Of a stretch of DNA of 64,000 nt, positions 35,369 to 42,915 are shown piece by piece. Both the position numbers and the translations under genes were made by a program. The stretch is from Streptomyces sp. NBC_00461 (GTDB lineage: Bacteria; Actinomycetota; Actinomycetes; Streptomycetales; Streptomycetaceae): positions 186,001-250,000 of the forward strand of contig NZ_CP107902.1 of NCBI RefSeq assembly GCF_036013935.1, given 5' to 3'. The first letter of the stretch is position 1. Every line of letters begins with the position of its first letter. Below the pieces are notes generated by a model. The model saw only the letters and a program-made list of their open reading frames with translations, did not search any database and was not told where the DNA came from.

Positions 35369-36163
35369 CTAGCGGGCGGGTGAGTTGCGGGTGGGTTCAG
35401 CGCGGCGCAGCGTGACGATGACGGCGTGGCGGTCATTGAGGCGGGGCAGCATGCGGTGGGCTTCGGCCAGCATGTGGTCGGCCTGGTCGTGGCCGAGTTC
35501 GCGGCGCAGGTCATCTTCGTGGGTGATCCAGAGCTGATATACGCGCCGCCACAGCTCGGGTTCGTCGCGCCGGCGGTCGATGTGCTCGACCGTGAAGCCG
35601 GCGGAGCGCGCCTGTGGCCTGATGGTGTGGCGGAGGCCGACGGGCAGGCCCCGGGTGATGACGGCGCGGGCGTCGGGGGCCAGGATGCGGTGGAACTCGG
35701 TGAGGGCCGCGGTGCGGTCGCCGGCGTTGAAGAGGGCGTCGAGGCAGACCAGGCCGTGCACGTGGGTGTCGGGCAGTCCGGTTTTTTCCAGGGTGCCGAC
35801 ACGGAATTGGGCGCGCTCGTCCGGGACGAAGTCACTTCGGCGTTCGGTGGCGAGGCGAACGGCGACGGAGGAGACGTCGATGCCGACGAGCTGCACGTTC
35901 AGGGCGCGGGCCAGCCACAGTCCGGCGCCGCCCGTGCCGCAGCCGACGTCGGCGAGAACCTGATGGGGGCGCAGCTGCAGGCGGCCGATCAGGGATCCCA
36001 GGAGCGTCCAGTCGCAGGAGCTGTAGGGGCCGACTTCGGCCGGGTAGGCGTCGCCCATGGCCTGTGCGTACAGCCGGTAGACCAGGGGGCTGCCGGCGCG
36101 GGCGGCGTGGAATCGGTCGTAGTGGGCATCCTGTTGGCGCTCGCGGTCGGTGAGGAGTGTCAT
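35369..36163 (-). CDS. SAM-dependent methyltransferase of the YcaO-TfuA operon
   Basis: 264 residues; start overlaps the YcaO stop (ATGA). Class I fold: VLADVGCGTGGAGLWLAR, VQLVGIDVSSVAV, and LVCLDALFNAGDR at the post-III region. The N-terminal ERQQDAHYDRFHAARAG segment and RLYAQAMGDAYP look like a small-molecule or peptide methyltransferase cap. Probable tailoring enzyme for the peptide product. Confidence 0.85.
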   Translation of the reverse strand: MTLLTDRERQQDAHYDRFHAARAGSPLVYRLYAQAMGDAYPAEVGPYSSCDWTLLGSLIGRLQLRPHQVLADVGCGTGGAGLWLARALNVQLVGIDVSSVAVRLATERRSDFVPDERAQFRVGTLEKTGLPDTHVHGLVCLDALFNAGDRTAALTEFHRILAPDARAVITRGLPVGLRHTIRPQARSAGFTVEHIDRRRDEPELWRRVYQLWITHEDDLRRELGHDQADHMLAEAHRMLPRLNDRHAVIVTLRRAEPTRNSPAR

Positions 36164-37290
36164 CGTGGGATCGCCCTTCGAGTACGGGAGCGGGCACCGG
36201 GGGCGATGACCTTGACCGCGGCCAGCGGGTCATCGGGGCCGGAGAGAGTGACGGCGATCGGCTCGTATCCGGTGACGTCCTGGAGGCGGCCGGCGATGGC
36301 CTGGACTTGGTCTGCGAAGGTGTCCGCGAGGGCGGGTCCGTCCGCCAGCTGATTCCAGCTTGTCGCGGCGGCCGCGGCCTTTGGGGCGGGTGGGCTGGTG
36401 TCGAAGACTTCGTCGCGGGAGGGCAGGTCGTCGCGGGTACCCGCGATGCAGGTGAGACGGGATTGCGCGGCCTCAGTGATGGCCCGGGTCAGGGCGATAG
36501 CCGGGTCGGTGTCGCAGCCGGAGCCGGCGAACCAGGCCGGGTAGTCCTCGGACCACAGGTACGCCAAGCACACCGGGATCCCGTACGGGCCCTCGACGGC
36601 GGCGAGTTCGAGCAGGACCTGCCGTTGGTGCAGGCGGTCGATGAGAGTGCGGGCGTACGGGTCGTCGACGGTGGCCGGGCGGATGAGGCGGCGCAGGGCG
36701 CCGTCGCGCATCTCGTCGGTGTGCAGTACGTCGCGCTCGATGACCTCGTACAGGGCGTGCAGCAACGCCTCCTCACGGGTGTTGCCGCAGGCGAGTCCGG
36801 TGCTGGTGGCGCGCAGGACGTCGGGCGTCCACATCGTGCGCGGTGCCCGGGAGATGAGGCGGGTGGGCACGGGCGTGGGCCGACCGGTGGTCAGACCGGT
36901 GCCGGTCGTCCATTCCAGCGGGAGATGCGCGAGGCCGGGGTGGGGGACGCGGACGGGCAGCGACCACAGCGGGTAGGGCGGATTGAGGTCCTGGGCGCTG
37001 CCGTACTGGTCGACGGGGAGGGGCTGTTCGGCGTGCCACAGCTCGATCGCCTCCATGGCGGCCGAGATGGCGGCGAGGCGGTCGGTGGCGCCCTTGCCCT
37101 GGGAGGCGGCGAGCGTGCGGGCGCCGGGGCGGATCGCGGTCGACACGGGTAAGCCGAGGTGGTCAAGGCCGGTCAGGTCGGCGATGCGGGTGATGCCGTA
37201 GCGGGGTAGGTGCGGGGCGATGATGCTCCAGGTGTCGTCGGGGGTGCGGGCGCGGACGGTTCCGTTGAGCCGGATCGTCTCAGTGGGCAT
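36160..37290 (-). CDS. YcaO-domain ATP-dependent cyclodehydratase/thioamidase
   Basis: 376 residues. RPGARTLAASQGKGATDRLA followed by AAISAAMEAIELWHAE is the YcaO nucleotide-binding signature, and RATSTGLACGNTREEALLHA, YEVIERD and ITEAAQSRLTCIAGTRDDLP supply the remaining ATP and magnesium ligands. The C-terminus has no PxPxP. With a TfuA partner next door, thioamide formation on a ribosomal peptide is the best prediction (as in thioviridamide-type and thiovarsolin pathways and in methyl-coenzyme M reductase). It overlaps TfuA by 11 bp. Confidence 0.93.
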   Translation of the reverse strand: MPTETIRLNGTVRARTPDDTWSIIAPHLPRYGITRIADLTGLDHLGLPVSTAIRPGARTLAASQGKGATDRLAAISAAMEAIELWHAEQPLPVDQYGSAQDLNPPYPLWSLPVRVPHPGLAHLPLEWTTGTGLTTGRPTPVPTRLISRAPRTMWTPDVLRATSTGLACGNTREEALLHALYEVIERDVLHTDEMRDGALRRLIRPATVDDPYARTLIDRLHQRQVLLELAAVEGPYGIPVCLAYLWSEDYPAWFAGSGCDTDPAIALTRAITEAAQSRLTCIAGTRDDLPSRDEVFDTSPPAPKAAAAATSWNQLADGPALADTFADQVQAIAGRLQDVTGYEPIAVTLSGPDDPLAAVKVIAPGARSRTRRAIPR

Positions 37291-38554
37291 CGGAGGCCGC
37301 CTCCATCTCGGTGCCGGACTGGGCCTGTTCGTCGAGGAGACCGGCCATGAAGACCTTCACGGTGTCGAGGGCGTGCGCAGCGCCGCGGAAGCCGCGGGCG
37401 GCCGCCGCGTCCTCCAGCGCGGTGGTCGGGCACCGCCACAACTGCTGGAGGGTGTGCCGGGCCTCGGCGTCCTTGACGGTCTCGGGCATGAAGCCGGTGA
37501 TCGTGCGGCGGGCCTCCTCGTTCGCGGCGAGGCAGCGAGCCAGGGATGTGCGGTCGGGGGCGCTCTCGTTGGCCAGGAGCCGCGTCACGGTGTTCTCGTC
37601 GCGCACGTCGACAGGGATACGGAAGACGACATGGACGGGCAGCGGGCTGCTGTGGTTGCCGGTCAGGCGGCCCATCCGCTCGGCCAGCGGCATCTCCGCC
37701 TCGCCGTCGCCGGGATGGCGCGAGAGCTGGTCGAGGTGCTCGTGCCACAGCTGGGGGAAGTCGGGGTCGAAGATCTGCTGGTAGGCGATGCGCAAGCTGG
37801 TGGGCAGCTGCAGGCCGTCCACGGGCTCAGCCGCGAAGTGTGCGTGCCAGCGCCGCAGGTACGGGGTGTCCCAGTGCAGGGCGTCCGCCCGGGCCTGGAG
37901 TAACGGCTCGATGCCGGACCGGCCGGTACGCAGCGCCTTGAGGGCGTCGAGACGCTTGAGGTCGCCGAAGTGGGGGTCCACGGTGCGTCGGACGGGCAGC
38001 CAGACCATCAGAGCGCTGGCGTAGTGGCGGTGGCAGATGGCACGGATCGCGGATTCGGTGCGCTGCGGGTAGTACACCGCGCGGAACTCCTCCAGCAGCA
38101 CGGTGGCGGTCGCGGCGGAGACGATGCCGTCCTGCTCGGCGAGATCCAGGACATGACGGAGGTTGACGAGCGGCCAGGTCAGCGCCTGCCGGTCGCCGTC
38201 AGGTGCCTGGCCGACGGCGACCTCGTCGTCACCGGTGAGCTCGCCGGTCAGGTAGCGGCGGAAGATGCTGCCGACTCCTTGCATGCCGAAGCGATGCAGT
38301 TCGGCGGCACGCAGGGCGCCGATGCTGGCGGCGCCGATCACGCGTACGCCCCGCGCGAGGGCAGCGAGGATCTCCTTGTGCCGCAGGGCGGCCGCCTGGT
38401 GGTACAGGCCGTCAAGGAGAACCACCGTGTCCGTGTCGGCGATCGCGGGATCAAACAGATCACCGTGGCGCGCGGGAGGCAGAACGCGGACGGCAGGGTC
38501 GGCGAGAAGGGGTTCGTCGGGGGGCAGAGTGGGCCCGACGTACACGTGGATCAT
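37280..38554 (-). CDS. TfuA-domain protein
   Basis: 424 residues. The N-terminal half is the TfuA domain (PF07812): VYVGPTLPPDEPLL, VVLLDGLYHQAAALRHKEIL, GVRVIGAASIGALRAAEL and GMQGVGSIFRRYLTGELTGD. The C-terminal 200 residues are an additional helical domain. TfuA proteins pair with YcaO enzymes that install thioamides, possibly delivering sulfur. ATG 38554 follows GGAG. The hairpin at 38581-38619 separates it from the precursor gene. Confidence 0.93.
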   Translation of the reverse strand: MIHVYVGPTLPPDEPLLADPAVRVLPPARHGDLFDPAIADTDTVVLLDGLYHQAAALRHKEILAALARGVRVIGAASIGALRAAELHRFGMQGVGSIFRRYLTGELTGDDEVAVGQAPDGDRQALTWPLVNLRHVLDLAEQDGIVSAATATVLLEEFRAVYYPQRTESAIRAICHRHYASALMVWLPVRRTVDPHFGDLKRLDALKALRTGRSGIEPLLQARADALHWDTPYLRRWHAHFAAEPVDGLQLPTSLRIAYQQIFDPDFPQLWHEHLDQLSRHPGDGEAEMPLAERMGRLTGNHSSPLPVHVVFRIPVDVRDENTVTRLLANESAPDRTSLARCLAANEEARRTITGFMPETVKDAEARHTLQQLWRCPTTALEDAAAARGFRGAAHALDTVKVFMAGLLDEQAQSGTEMEAASDAH

Positions 38555-38580
38555 GAGGGCTCCGGTTGGGGACGGGGAGA

Positions 38581-38619
38581 GGAAGTGCCCCTCGCAGGTG
38601 TGCTGTGAGGGGCACTTCC
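38581..38619 (-). terminator. perfect 13-bp hairpin between precursor and TfuA genes
   Basis: ggaagtgcccctc (38581-38593) and gaggggcacttcc (38607-38619) pair perfectly with a 13-nt loop. In RiPP operons such an attenuator lets the precursor be transcribed in excess over the enzymes. Confidence 0.75.
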
Positions 38620-38704
38620 GTGGTGTCGGGCCCGGCCCGGTCGCCCGCCGTCACACGGCGGTTAGCGGGCTGGGCTTTCGCGCCGGGTCAGATGGCGCTG
38701 CGCG

Positions 38705-38827
38705 TCAGGGACCTTCGTCCTCGACGTCCTCGATCCGTACCGGGCTGGTCGGGTCGATGAGCGTGGTGACCGTCTCGGCGGGCACGGGCCTGAGCTGCGC
38801 GGCGATTTGTGACTTCGAGTCCTCCAT
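38705..38827 (-). CDS. candidate RiPP precursor peptide, 40 residues
   Basis: ATG 38827 is preceded by an excellent ribosome binding site (gaggagg, 5 bp away). The peptide starts MEDSKSQIAAQLRPVPAETV, continues with TTLIDPTSPVR and ends in an acidic IEDVEDEGP. It has no Cys; possible core residues are the Thr/Ser/Pro/Arg-containing middle or the acidic tail. It sits directly upstream of TfuA and YcaO, is separated from them by a hairpin, and is too small and too well initiated to be chance. I do not recognise the sequence; it does not resemble thioviridamide or thiovarsolin precursors as I remember them. Confidence 0.72.
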   Translation of the reverse strand: MEDSKSQIAAQLRPVPAETVTTLIDPTSPVRIEDVEDEGP

Positions 38828-39005
38828 GGGTTCCTCCTCTCGTCCTGTGTGTTGTGGCAGTTGCGGAGCGGGTGCTCGCGACTGGTGGTGCCACGGATCC
38901 GGCACGGGCCGGATCCGCCTGCCCGTCCTTGCGGACGGGAGGTCTGGTGATGCGGACCGCACCGCCGCATGTCGGCCAAGAACCGTGGGCCGGGCGGCGG
39001 CGCGG

Positions 39006-39866
39006 TCATGCTCTGGCCGGGGGCGAGGCTGAGCAGGCCAGCGGGGTCGGGGAAGCGGGCCCGGCCGCCGGGCACGGCGGCGCGTGCTGCGCGGGCGGCT
39101 GGCCCGCCTTCGGCCCGCCTGGGCAGCCGGGGCCGGGACCCGGCGCCGGGGCGTAGCTCTCGGGGGAGGGAGCATCGCCGCCGGCGCCGGGCGTTTGAAG
39201 GACTCCCCCGTGGCCGAGGGACCGGTCGGGGGTGGTGTCGTCGTAGCCGCGCAGCACGATCACCTGGCGCTGTGGACTGAGCTGGTGCCGCTTGTGGTGG
39301 GCCCAGCCGGAGCCGATCGTGGCGAGCTGCGGTGCGGTCAGTCCGCGGCGGAACGCCTCAACGGCGGAATCCGGCCCGGCTTCGTCGGTGAACTTGCCGT
39401 CGGTGCCTGGAGGAGCGGGGAGGACGCGGACGAGGGCGTAGAAGGTTCCGGTGGGCTTGAGCCAGCGGCCCACGTCTGTCAGCAGGCGTCCGAAGTCCAG
39501 GTACGGAAGGGCGTACCTGCAAGTGATCAAGTCGAGGCATCCTGGCTTCAGTTCGGGCGGGATCGCCTCGGCGTTGATGTCCCACCGGTCGTAGGACAGT
39601 CCGCCGCGCAGGCCGGCGGCGGTGGCTTGGCGCAGGGCTTCGGCGGAGAAGTCGTAGCCCCTCACGCTCACGCCCCAGGCAGCGAGTTGCCGGGTCCACT
39701 GGCCGCTGCCGCAGCCGAGGTCGACGGCCCTCATGCCCGGCCGCGGCCGGACGAGGCGGTGGAAGTGCATGGTCTCCTTGTCGCTGACGAGCTGGGGGTG
39801 GCCGGTGGTGAACCACTGGTCCCAGTCGGCGGCCGCCAGCCTGGGGGTGCTCGCTGGGGCGCTCAT
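39006..39866 (-). CDS. SAM-dependent methyltransferase upstream of the precursor
   Basis: 286 residues. AVDLGCGSGQWTRQLAAWGV and VRGYDFSAEALRQA form the cofactor site, and CLDLITCRYALPYLDFGRLL the following strands. The C-terminal 70 residues are low-complexity (Pro/Gly/Ala-rich, four Cys). Start ATG 39866 overlaps the preceding tiny frame (ATGA). Related in position to the lantibiotic-type regulatory-methyltransferase arrays of Streptomyces; here probably part of the RiPP operon. Confidence 0.82.
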   Translation of the reverse strand: MSAPASTPRLAAADWDQWFTTGHPQLVSDKETMHFHRLVRPRPGMRAVDLGCGSGQWTRQLAAWGVSVRGYDFSAEALRQATAAGLRGGLSYDRWDINAEAIPPELKPGCLDLITCRYALPYLDFGRLLTDVGRWLKPTGTFYALVRVLPAPPGTDGKFTDEAGPDSAVEAFRRGLTAPQLATIGSGWAHHKRHQLSPQRQVIVLRGYDDTTPDRSLGHGGVLQTPGAGGDAPSPESYAPAPGPGPGCPGGPKAGQPPAQHAPPCPAAGPASPTPLACSASPPARA

Positions 39867-39961
39867 GTGTGGGTCTCCGTGGCTTCGTCGACGACGCGGA
39901 CGCGGCGCAGTCGCGCCACGTCGAAGCGCTTGTCGCCGACCGGCACGCCGAAGAGGTTCAC
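39863..39961 (-). CDS. tiny coupled reading frame, 32 residues
   Basis: GTG 39961 overlaps the stop of the frame before it (GTGA) and its stop overlaps the methyltransferase start (ATGA). Reads MNLFGVPVGDKRFDVARLRR then VRVVDEATETHT. The overlaps on both sides suggest it is translated. It could be a small protein, or the C-terminal part of a gene that includes 39958-40068 and lost one base in a C-run. Confidence 0.45.
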   Translation of the reverse strand: MNLFGVPVGDKRFDVARLRRVRVVDEATETHT

Positions 39962-40068
39962 CGGCGAGGGTCCGTCGGGCAGGTCGGGATGAGGTCGGAC
40001 CGTGCGGCCTGCGGTTCGCGGCCCGGCAGCTGCTCGGGCGGTATTTGGTGGGGGGATGCCTCAGCCAT
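39958..40068 (-). CDS. tiny coupled reading frame, 36 residues
   Basis: From ATG 40068: begins MAEASPHQIPPEQLPGREPQ and ends CPTDPRR. Contains a run of six C at codons 5-7; insertion of one C would fuse it in frame with the following 32-residue frame. Position, in a chain of overlapping genes between a small membrane protein and the methyltransferase, argues that the region is expressed. Confidence 0.4.
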   Translation of the reverse strand: MAEASPHQIPPEQLPGREPQAARSDLIPTCPTDPRR

Positions 40069-40073
40069 GGGTC

Positions 40074-40196
40074 TCAACTTCCGTACAGGACAAGGGGGAC
40101 GATGAATGCGGCGACGGTGAGGACGATGAGGAGCTGCAGGACCCACTGGCGCCAGCCCCAGCCGCGCTCGTCCATCCGGCGGATCGGGCCATTCAT
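40074..40196 (-). CDS. small single-pass membrane protein, 40 residues
   Basis: ATG 40196 overlaps the preceding stop (ATGA). Basic N-terminus MNGPIRRMDERGWGWRQ, then one membrane helix LLIVLTVAAFIVPLVL. Possibly an accessory to the RiPP locus or leader-like membrane peptide. The next frame begins 6 bp downstream of its stop. Confidence 0.6.
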   Translation of the reverse strand: MNGPIRRMDERGWGWRQWVLQLLIVLTVAAFIVPLVLYGS

Positions 40197-40708
40197 CGGG
40201 ACTCCGGGATGATCAGGTCGATGAACGCGAAGTGGTCGCCGATCCACAGCAGTTCGCGCTCGTAGAGCGCGTCGTCGGGGCTGATCACATGGCGGGAGAT
40301 GGCGATCACGCCGTCTGCGGCGCCCTGGCGCATCAGGAGGCGGGCGGCCAGCCACCCGTTGCGGTGTTGCGGTGCGGGAGCACGGTCCGGGCGGGAGGCC
40401 GTGTCGTGGATCTCGCGCTTGATCTGAAAGGCGTCCTGGGCATATGCGCGCAGCCGTGTGAAGTCGGTTTCGGGATCGCCCTGGGAGGTGGTCAGCGTGT
40501 AAAGGATCACGCGGAGTGTGCGGGTGCGGCCGGGCCCTTCCATGGCCGCCCGGATCAGGTTCTTGCGTAGCCGTTCCAGCCGTAACCGGGGGTCAGGCTG
40601 CACGTGGGGCCCGTTCTGATGCAGCCACCGGTGCGTCGCGTTGTCCCGGTCCATCCAGCCGGTGGTGTCCCCGGGCGCCGTCGCGCCGGGCGGCGGAGTG
40701 CGCGTCAT
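40193..40708 (-). CDS. hypothetical 171-residue protein
   Basis: Starts ATG 40708 overlapping the HATPase stop (ATGA). RLERLRKNLIRAAMEGPGRT, then FTRLRAYAQDAFQIKREIHD, and the ending DGVIAISRHVISPDDALYER, LLWIGDHFAFIDLIIPES. The outline (residues around DGVI..SR) resembles the degenerate resolvase-like proteins common near Streptomyces regulatory loci, but the catalytic Ser region is absent. Function unknown. Confidence 0.6.
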   Translation of the reverse strand: MTRTPPPGATAPGDTTGWMDRDNATHRWLHQNGPHVQPDPRLRLERLRKNLIRAAMEGPGRTRTLRVILYTLTTSQGDPETDFTRLRAYAQDAFQIKREIHDTASRPDRAPAPQHRNGWLAARLLMRQGAADGVIAISRHVISPDDALYERELLWIGDHFAFIDLIIPESR

Positions 40709-41292
40709 ACGGGAACCTCCCCCGGCACCATGCGGGCCCGGACGGTCTTGCTGCGGCCGTCCTCGGCCAGGCTCCAGGTCACGTCCGCTCCGAGGAGGCG
40801 TACCTGACGCAGGCCGCGCCCCTTCTTGCCGTGGACGGCGGCCTCGCTGTCGGGGAAGGCGGGAGAGGGGTCCGTCACGTCGATGCGCAGCGCGTCGTCC
40901 TCGGTGACCGCCAGGAGCACGTCCAGGCGCGCGTCGGCCTTGTCGGCGGGCCGGGCGTGGCGGATGGCATTGTCCGCAAGCCGGGCCAGGACCTCGACCG
41001 CTGCCACGACATCTCCAGGCCAGCCCAGAATGGTCAAGTAGGTGAAGGCTTCCGACCTCACCCGCCGCAGGCTTGCCCGGTCGAGCGCGTAGGAACGCGT
41101 CGGCCAGATGCGGTCGATGGGCGCGTCGACGGCAGACGTCGTGCCGGTGTGGTCTTCGTCGGGCCCGCGGTGATCGCGTCGCTGTCCGGCCTGCGGGTAC
41201 GCGGCGAACGCCGGCACACCGAGCAGCCAGACCCGAAGTGCTGTGCGATCCCCCGGATGCCAAGCGATCTCGTGCTCCGCGGGGGCCACCAC
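40705..41292 (-). CDS. HATPase-fold protein, probably with a frameshifted N-terminal domain
   Basis: 195 residues from GTG 41292. VLARLADNAIRHARP is the N-box, VTDPSPAFPDS the G1 box and KKGRGLRQVRLLGADVTW the G2 region of an RsbW-like ATPase. Upstream the same frame stays open to about 41450 and reads LGDLARAQGWTVLHHAYDLA and AGWLTVECALVRGEAAGVVA, so the real gene is longer and continues from another frame (41423-41557). First gene of the run of overlapping genes leading to the RiPP precursor. Confidence 0.7.
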   Translation of the reverse strand: MVAPAEHEIAWHPGDRTALRVWLLGVPAFAAYPQAGQRRDHRGPDEDHTGTTSAVDAPIDRIWPTRSYALDRASLRRVRSEAFTYLTILGWPGDVVAAVEVLARLADNAIRHARPADKADARLDVLLAVTEDDALRIDVTDPSPAFPDSEAAVHGKKGRGLRQVRLLGADVTWSLAEDGRSKTVRARMVPGEVPV

Positions 41293-41422
41293 CCCAGCAG
41301 CCTCGCCTCGGACGAGTGCGCACTCGACTGTCAGCCAACCGGCACGTCGGCGGCGTGGGACGTCGAGCGGCGCGAGATCGTACGCGTGATGCAGGACCGT
41401 CCAGCCCTGCGCGCGGGCGAGG

Positions 41423-41557
41423 TCACCCAGCAGCCAGTGTCTTTGCCGCTATCGACGAGTCAAAGCTGCTGGTGTAGAGGACGACGTGAGCGCCGCTGGA
41501 AGGCGTGCCCACGACTTCAAGCGGAGGGGCTGCTGGTGTCACGGTCGGCGCGATCAT
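41423..41557 (-). pseudogene. N-terminal piece of a resolvase-like domain, out of frame with the HATPase
   Basis: ATG 41557 with a GGAG upstream; reads MIAPTVTPAAPPLEVVGTPS and GAHVVLYTSSFDSSIAAKTL, then stops at TGA. The next frame resumes with LGDLARAQGWTV, as expected for one protein (helix after the first strand and Ser-containing loop). A one- or two-base change near 41430 separates the parts. Confidence 0.5.
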
Positions 41558-41630
41558 GTGCTCAGCTCCGGAGCTTTCAAGGCGCGGTTTCCGGACTGGG
41601 GGTAACGGTCGCCGTCGGATGCCACGGGGG

Positions 41631-41882
41631 TCACAGCTCCCCCTGCCGGTCGACTTCGGCCCAGATGACGGAGGTTCCGTCCTTTCGCACGCTGTGGCCG
41701 AAGCGATCGGCCGTGTTGAAGAGGAAGTCGAGGAGGTCGAGCCGTGCGGACTCGCCGAGGGAGACAGGTACCTCGGCTTCGACGCGAAACCGCTCGTCCG
41801 ACTCGTCCTGGCTCGGAGCCGCGCCAAGCGCGGTGGTGAGCATGGAGACGATCGCGGTGGCCTGGACTTTCGGCGAGCTCAC
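41631..41882 (-). CDS. hypothetical 83-residue protein, divergent from the GntR gene
   Basis: GTG 41882 lies 5-6 bp after ggggaga, which decides the start; upstream ATGs at 41897 and 41948 lack this. Sequence: KVQATAIVSMLTTALGAAPS, FRVEAEVPVSLGESARLDLL, ending VIWAEVDRQGEL. No family recognised. Its promoter region carries the direct repeats at 41921-41955, so the GntR protein may control it. Confidence 0.6.
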   Translation of the reverse strand: MSSPKVQATAIVSMLTTALGAAPSQDESDERFRVEAEVPVSLGESARLDLLDFLFNTADRFGHSVRKDGTSVIWAEVDRQGEL

Positions 41883-41920
41883 GGATCTCCCCTGCATGCA
41901 TTCGATCACGTAACGTAGTT

Positions 41921-41955
41921 CTGATGCATTAGCTTGAACCTGATGCATTAACTTG
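41921..41955. promoter_or_regulatory. direct repeats, candidate GntR operators
   Basis: ctgatgcattagcttg (41921-41936) and ctgatgcattaacttg (41940-41955), 15 of 16 identical, start-to-start distance 19 bp, in the intergenic region between the divergent genes at 41882 and 42012. Each contains the palindrome atgcat. Confidence 0.6.
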
Positions 41956-42011
41956 TCAATCGGGATGCTGAAACCCGGTGTCCCACGAGCCGACCAATAC
42001 GGAGTCCTTGC

Positions 42012-42782
42012 ATGGGTCACGACGAGCCGCCGCAGCACCAGGTGGTTGCCAACGACCTGCGCCGTCGACTCGTCGCTGGAGAGTGGCCCGTCGGAACGAA
42101 ACTGCCCTCGCGTGCTCAGCTCGCCCAGCACTACGGGGTGGGCTCCAACGTGCTGCAGAAGGCGCAGGAGCGCCTCATCATCGAAGGCCTCCTGGAAGGA
42201 CGCGCCGGCTCCGGCACCTACGTGGCCAACCCCCGCGAACGGCGGCGCATGGTCCGCTCCCGACACAGGGAACGCCGTGGCGGCAGTCCGTTCCGCGCTG
42301 ACATGGCCGAACTCGGCCGCCAGGGCACGTGGGAAGCACACTCGCAGGCCCGCACCCCTGCTCCCGAGAACATCGCTCAGCGTCTCGGGATCGAGCCCGG
42401 TGACCTGTGCGTGCACACCAGCTACGAGTTCCTCGCGGACCACCAGCCGGCCCAGCTCTCGATCAGCTGGGAGCCCATGGCGATCACCGGTGAAACACCC
42501 ATCGTGCTGCCAGAGATGGGGCCGCTCGCCGGCAAGGGCGTCGTCGAGCGGATGCGGTCGGTCGGCGTGGACATCGTCACCGCGGTGGAGGTTCCGCGGC
42601 CGGGGCGAGCCACTCAGGAGCAGGCCAACCTCCTGGGTGTGCACCTTGGCGACCTGGTCCTCATCATCGAGCGGACGTACTACGACGGTGACGGCCGCGC
42701 GGTGGAGACGGCGGACATCACCGTGCCGGACGTCCGCTGGGAAGTCGCCTACGAGTTCGGCATCGAACCGCCCGCTGTCTAG
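42012..42782 (+). CDS. GntR-family regulator with UTRA domain
   Basis: 256 residues. Winged helix at about 8-75 (VVANDLRRRLVAGEWPVGTK, LPSRAQLAQHYGVGSNVLQK, GLLEGRAGSGTYVANP) and a C-terminal UTRA effector-binding domain (CVHTSYEFLADHQPAQLSIS, VLIIERTYYDGDGRAVETAD). HutC-subfamily repressors respond to small metabolites. GGAG precedes ATG 42012. The stop TAG lies inside the CTAG target of the IS630-type element that follows. Confidence 0.9.
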   Translation: MGHDEPPQHQVVANDLRRRLVAGEWPVGTKLPSRAQLAQHYGVGSNVLQKAQERLIIEGLLEGRAGSGTYVANPRERRRMVRSRHRERRGGSPFRADMAELGRQGTWEAHSQARTPAPENIAQRLGIEPGDLCVHTSYEFLADHQPAQLSISWEPMAITGETPIVLPEMGPLAGKGVVERMRSVGVDIVTAVEVPRPGRATQEQANLLGVHLGDLVLIIERTYYDGDGRAVETADITVPDVRWEVAYEFGIEPPAV

Positions 42783-42915
42783 TGCGTTGACCACTAACCT
42801 TCGCCCGGGTTGATCGTTCTGTCGCTCGAAGGCCGAGCGTTCTCAGCGAGGCTCGGTGTGAGGGGTACGTTGTCTCATCGAGTTGATCAAGCAGGTCGGG
42901 GAACGGGGGAAACCG

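Noticed and set aside
41631..42794. Long minus-strand frame of 387 codons over the GntR gene
   Set aside because: Most of it is antisense to the GntR gene, whose motifs are clear. Only its last 83 codons, which have their own ribosome binding site, were kept as a gene.
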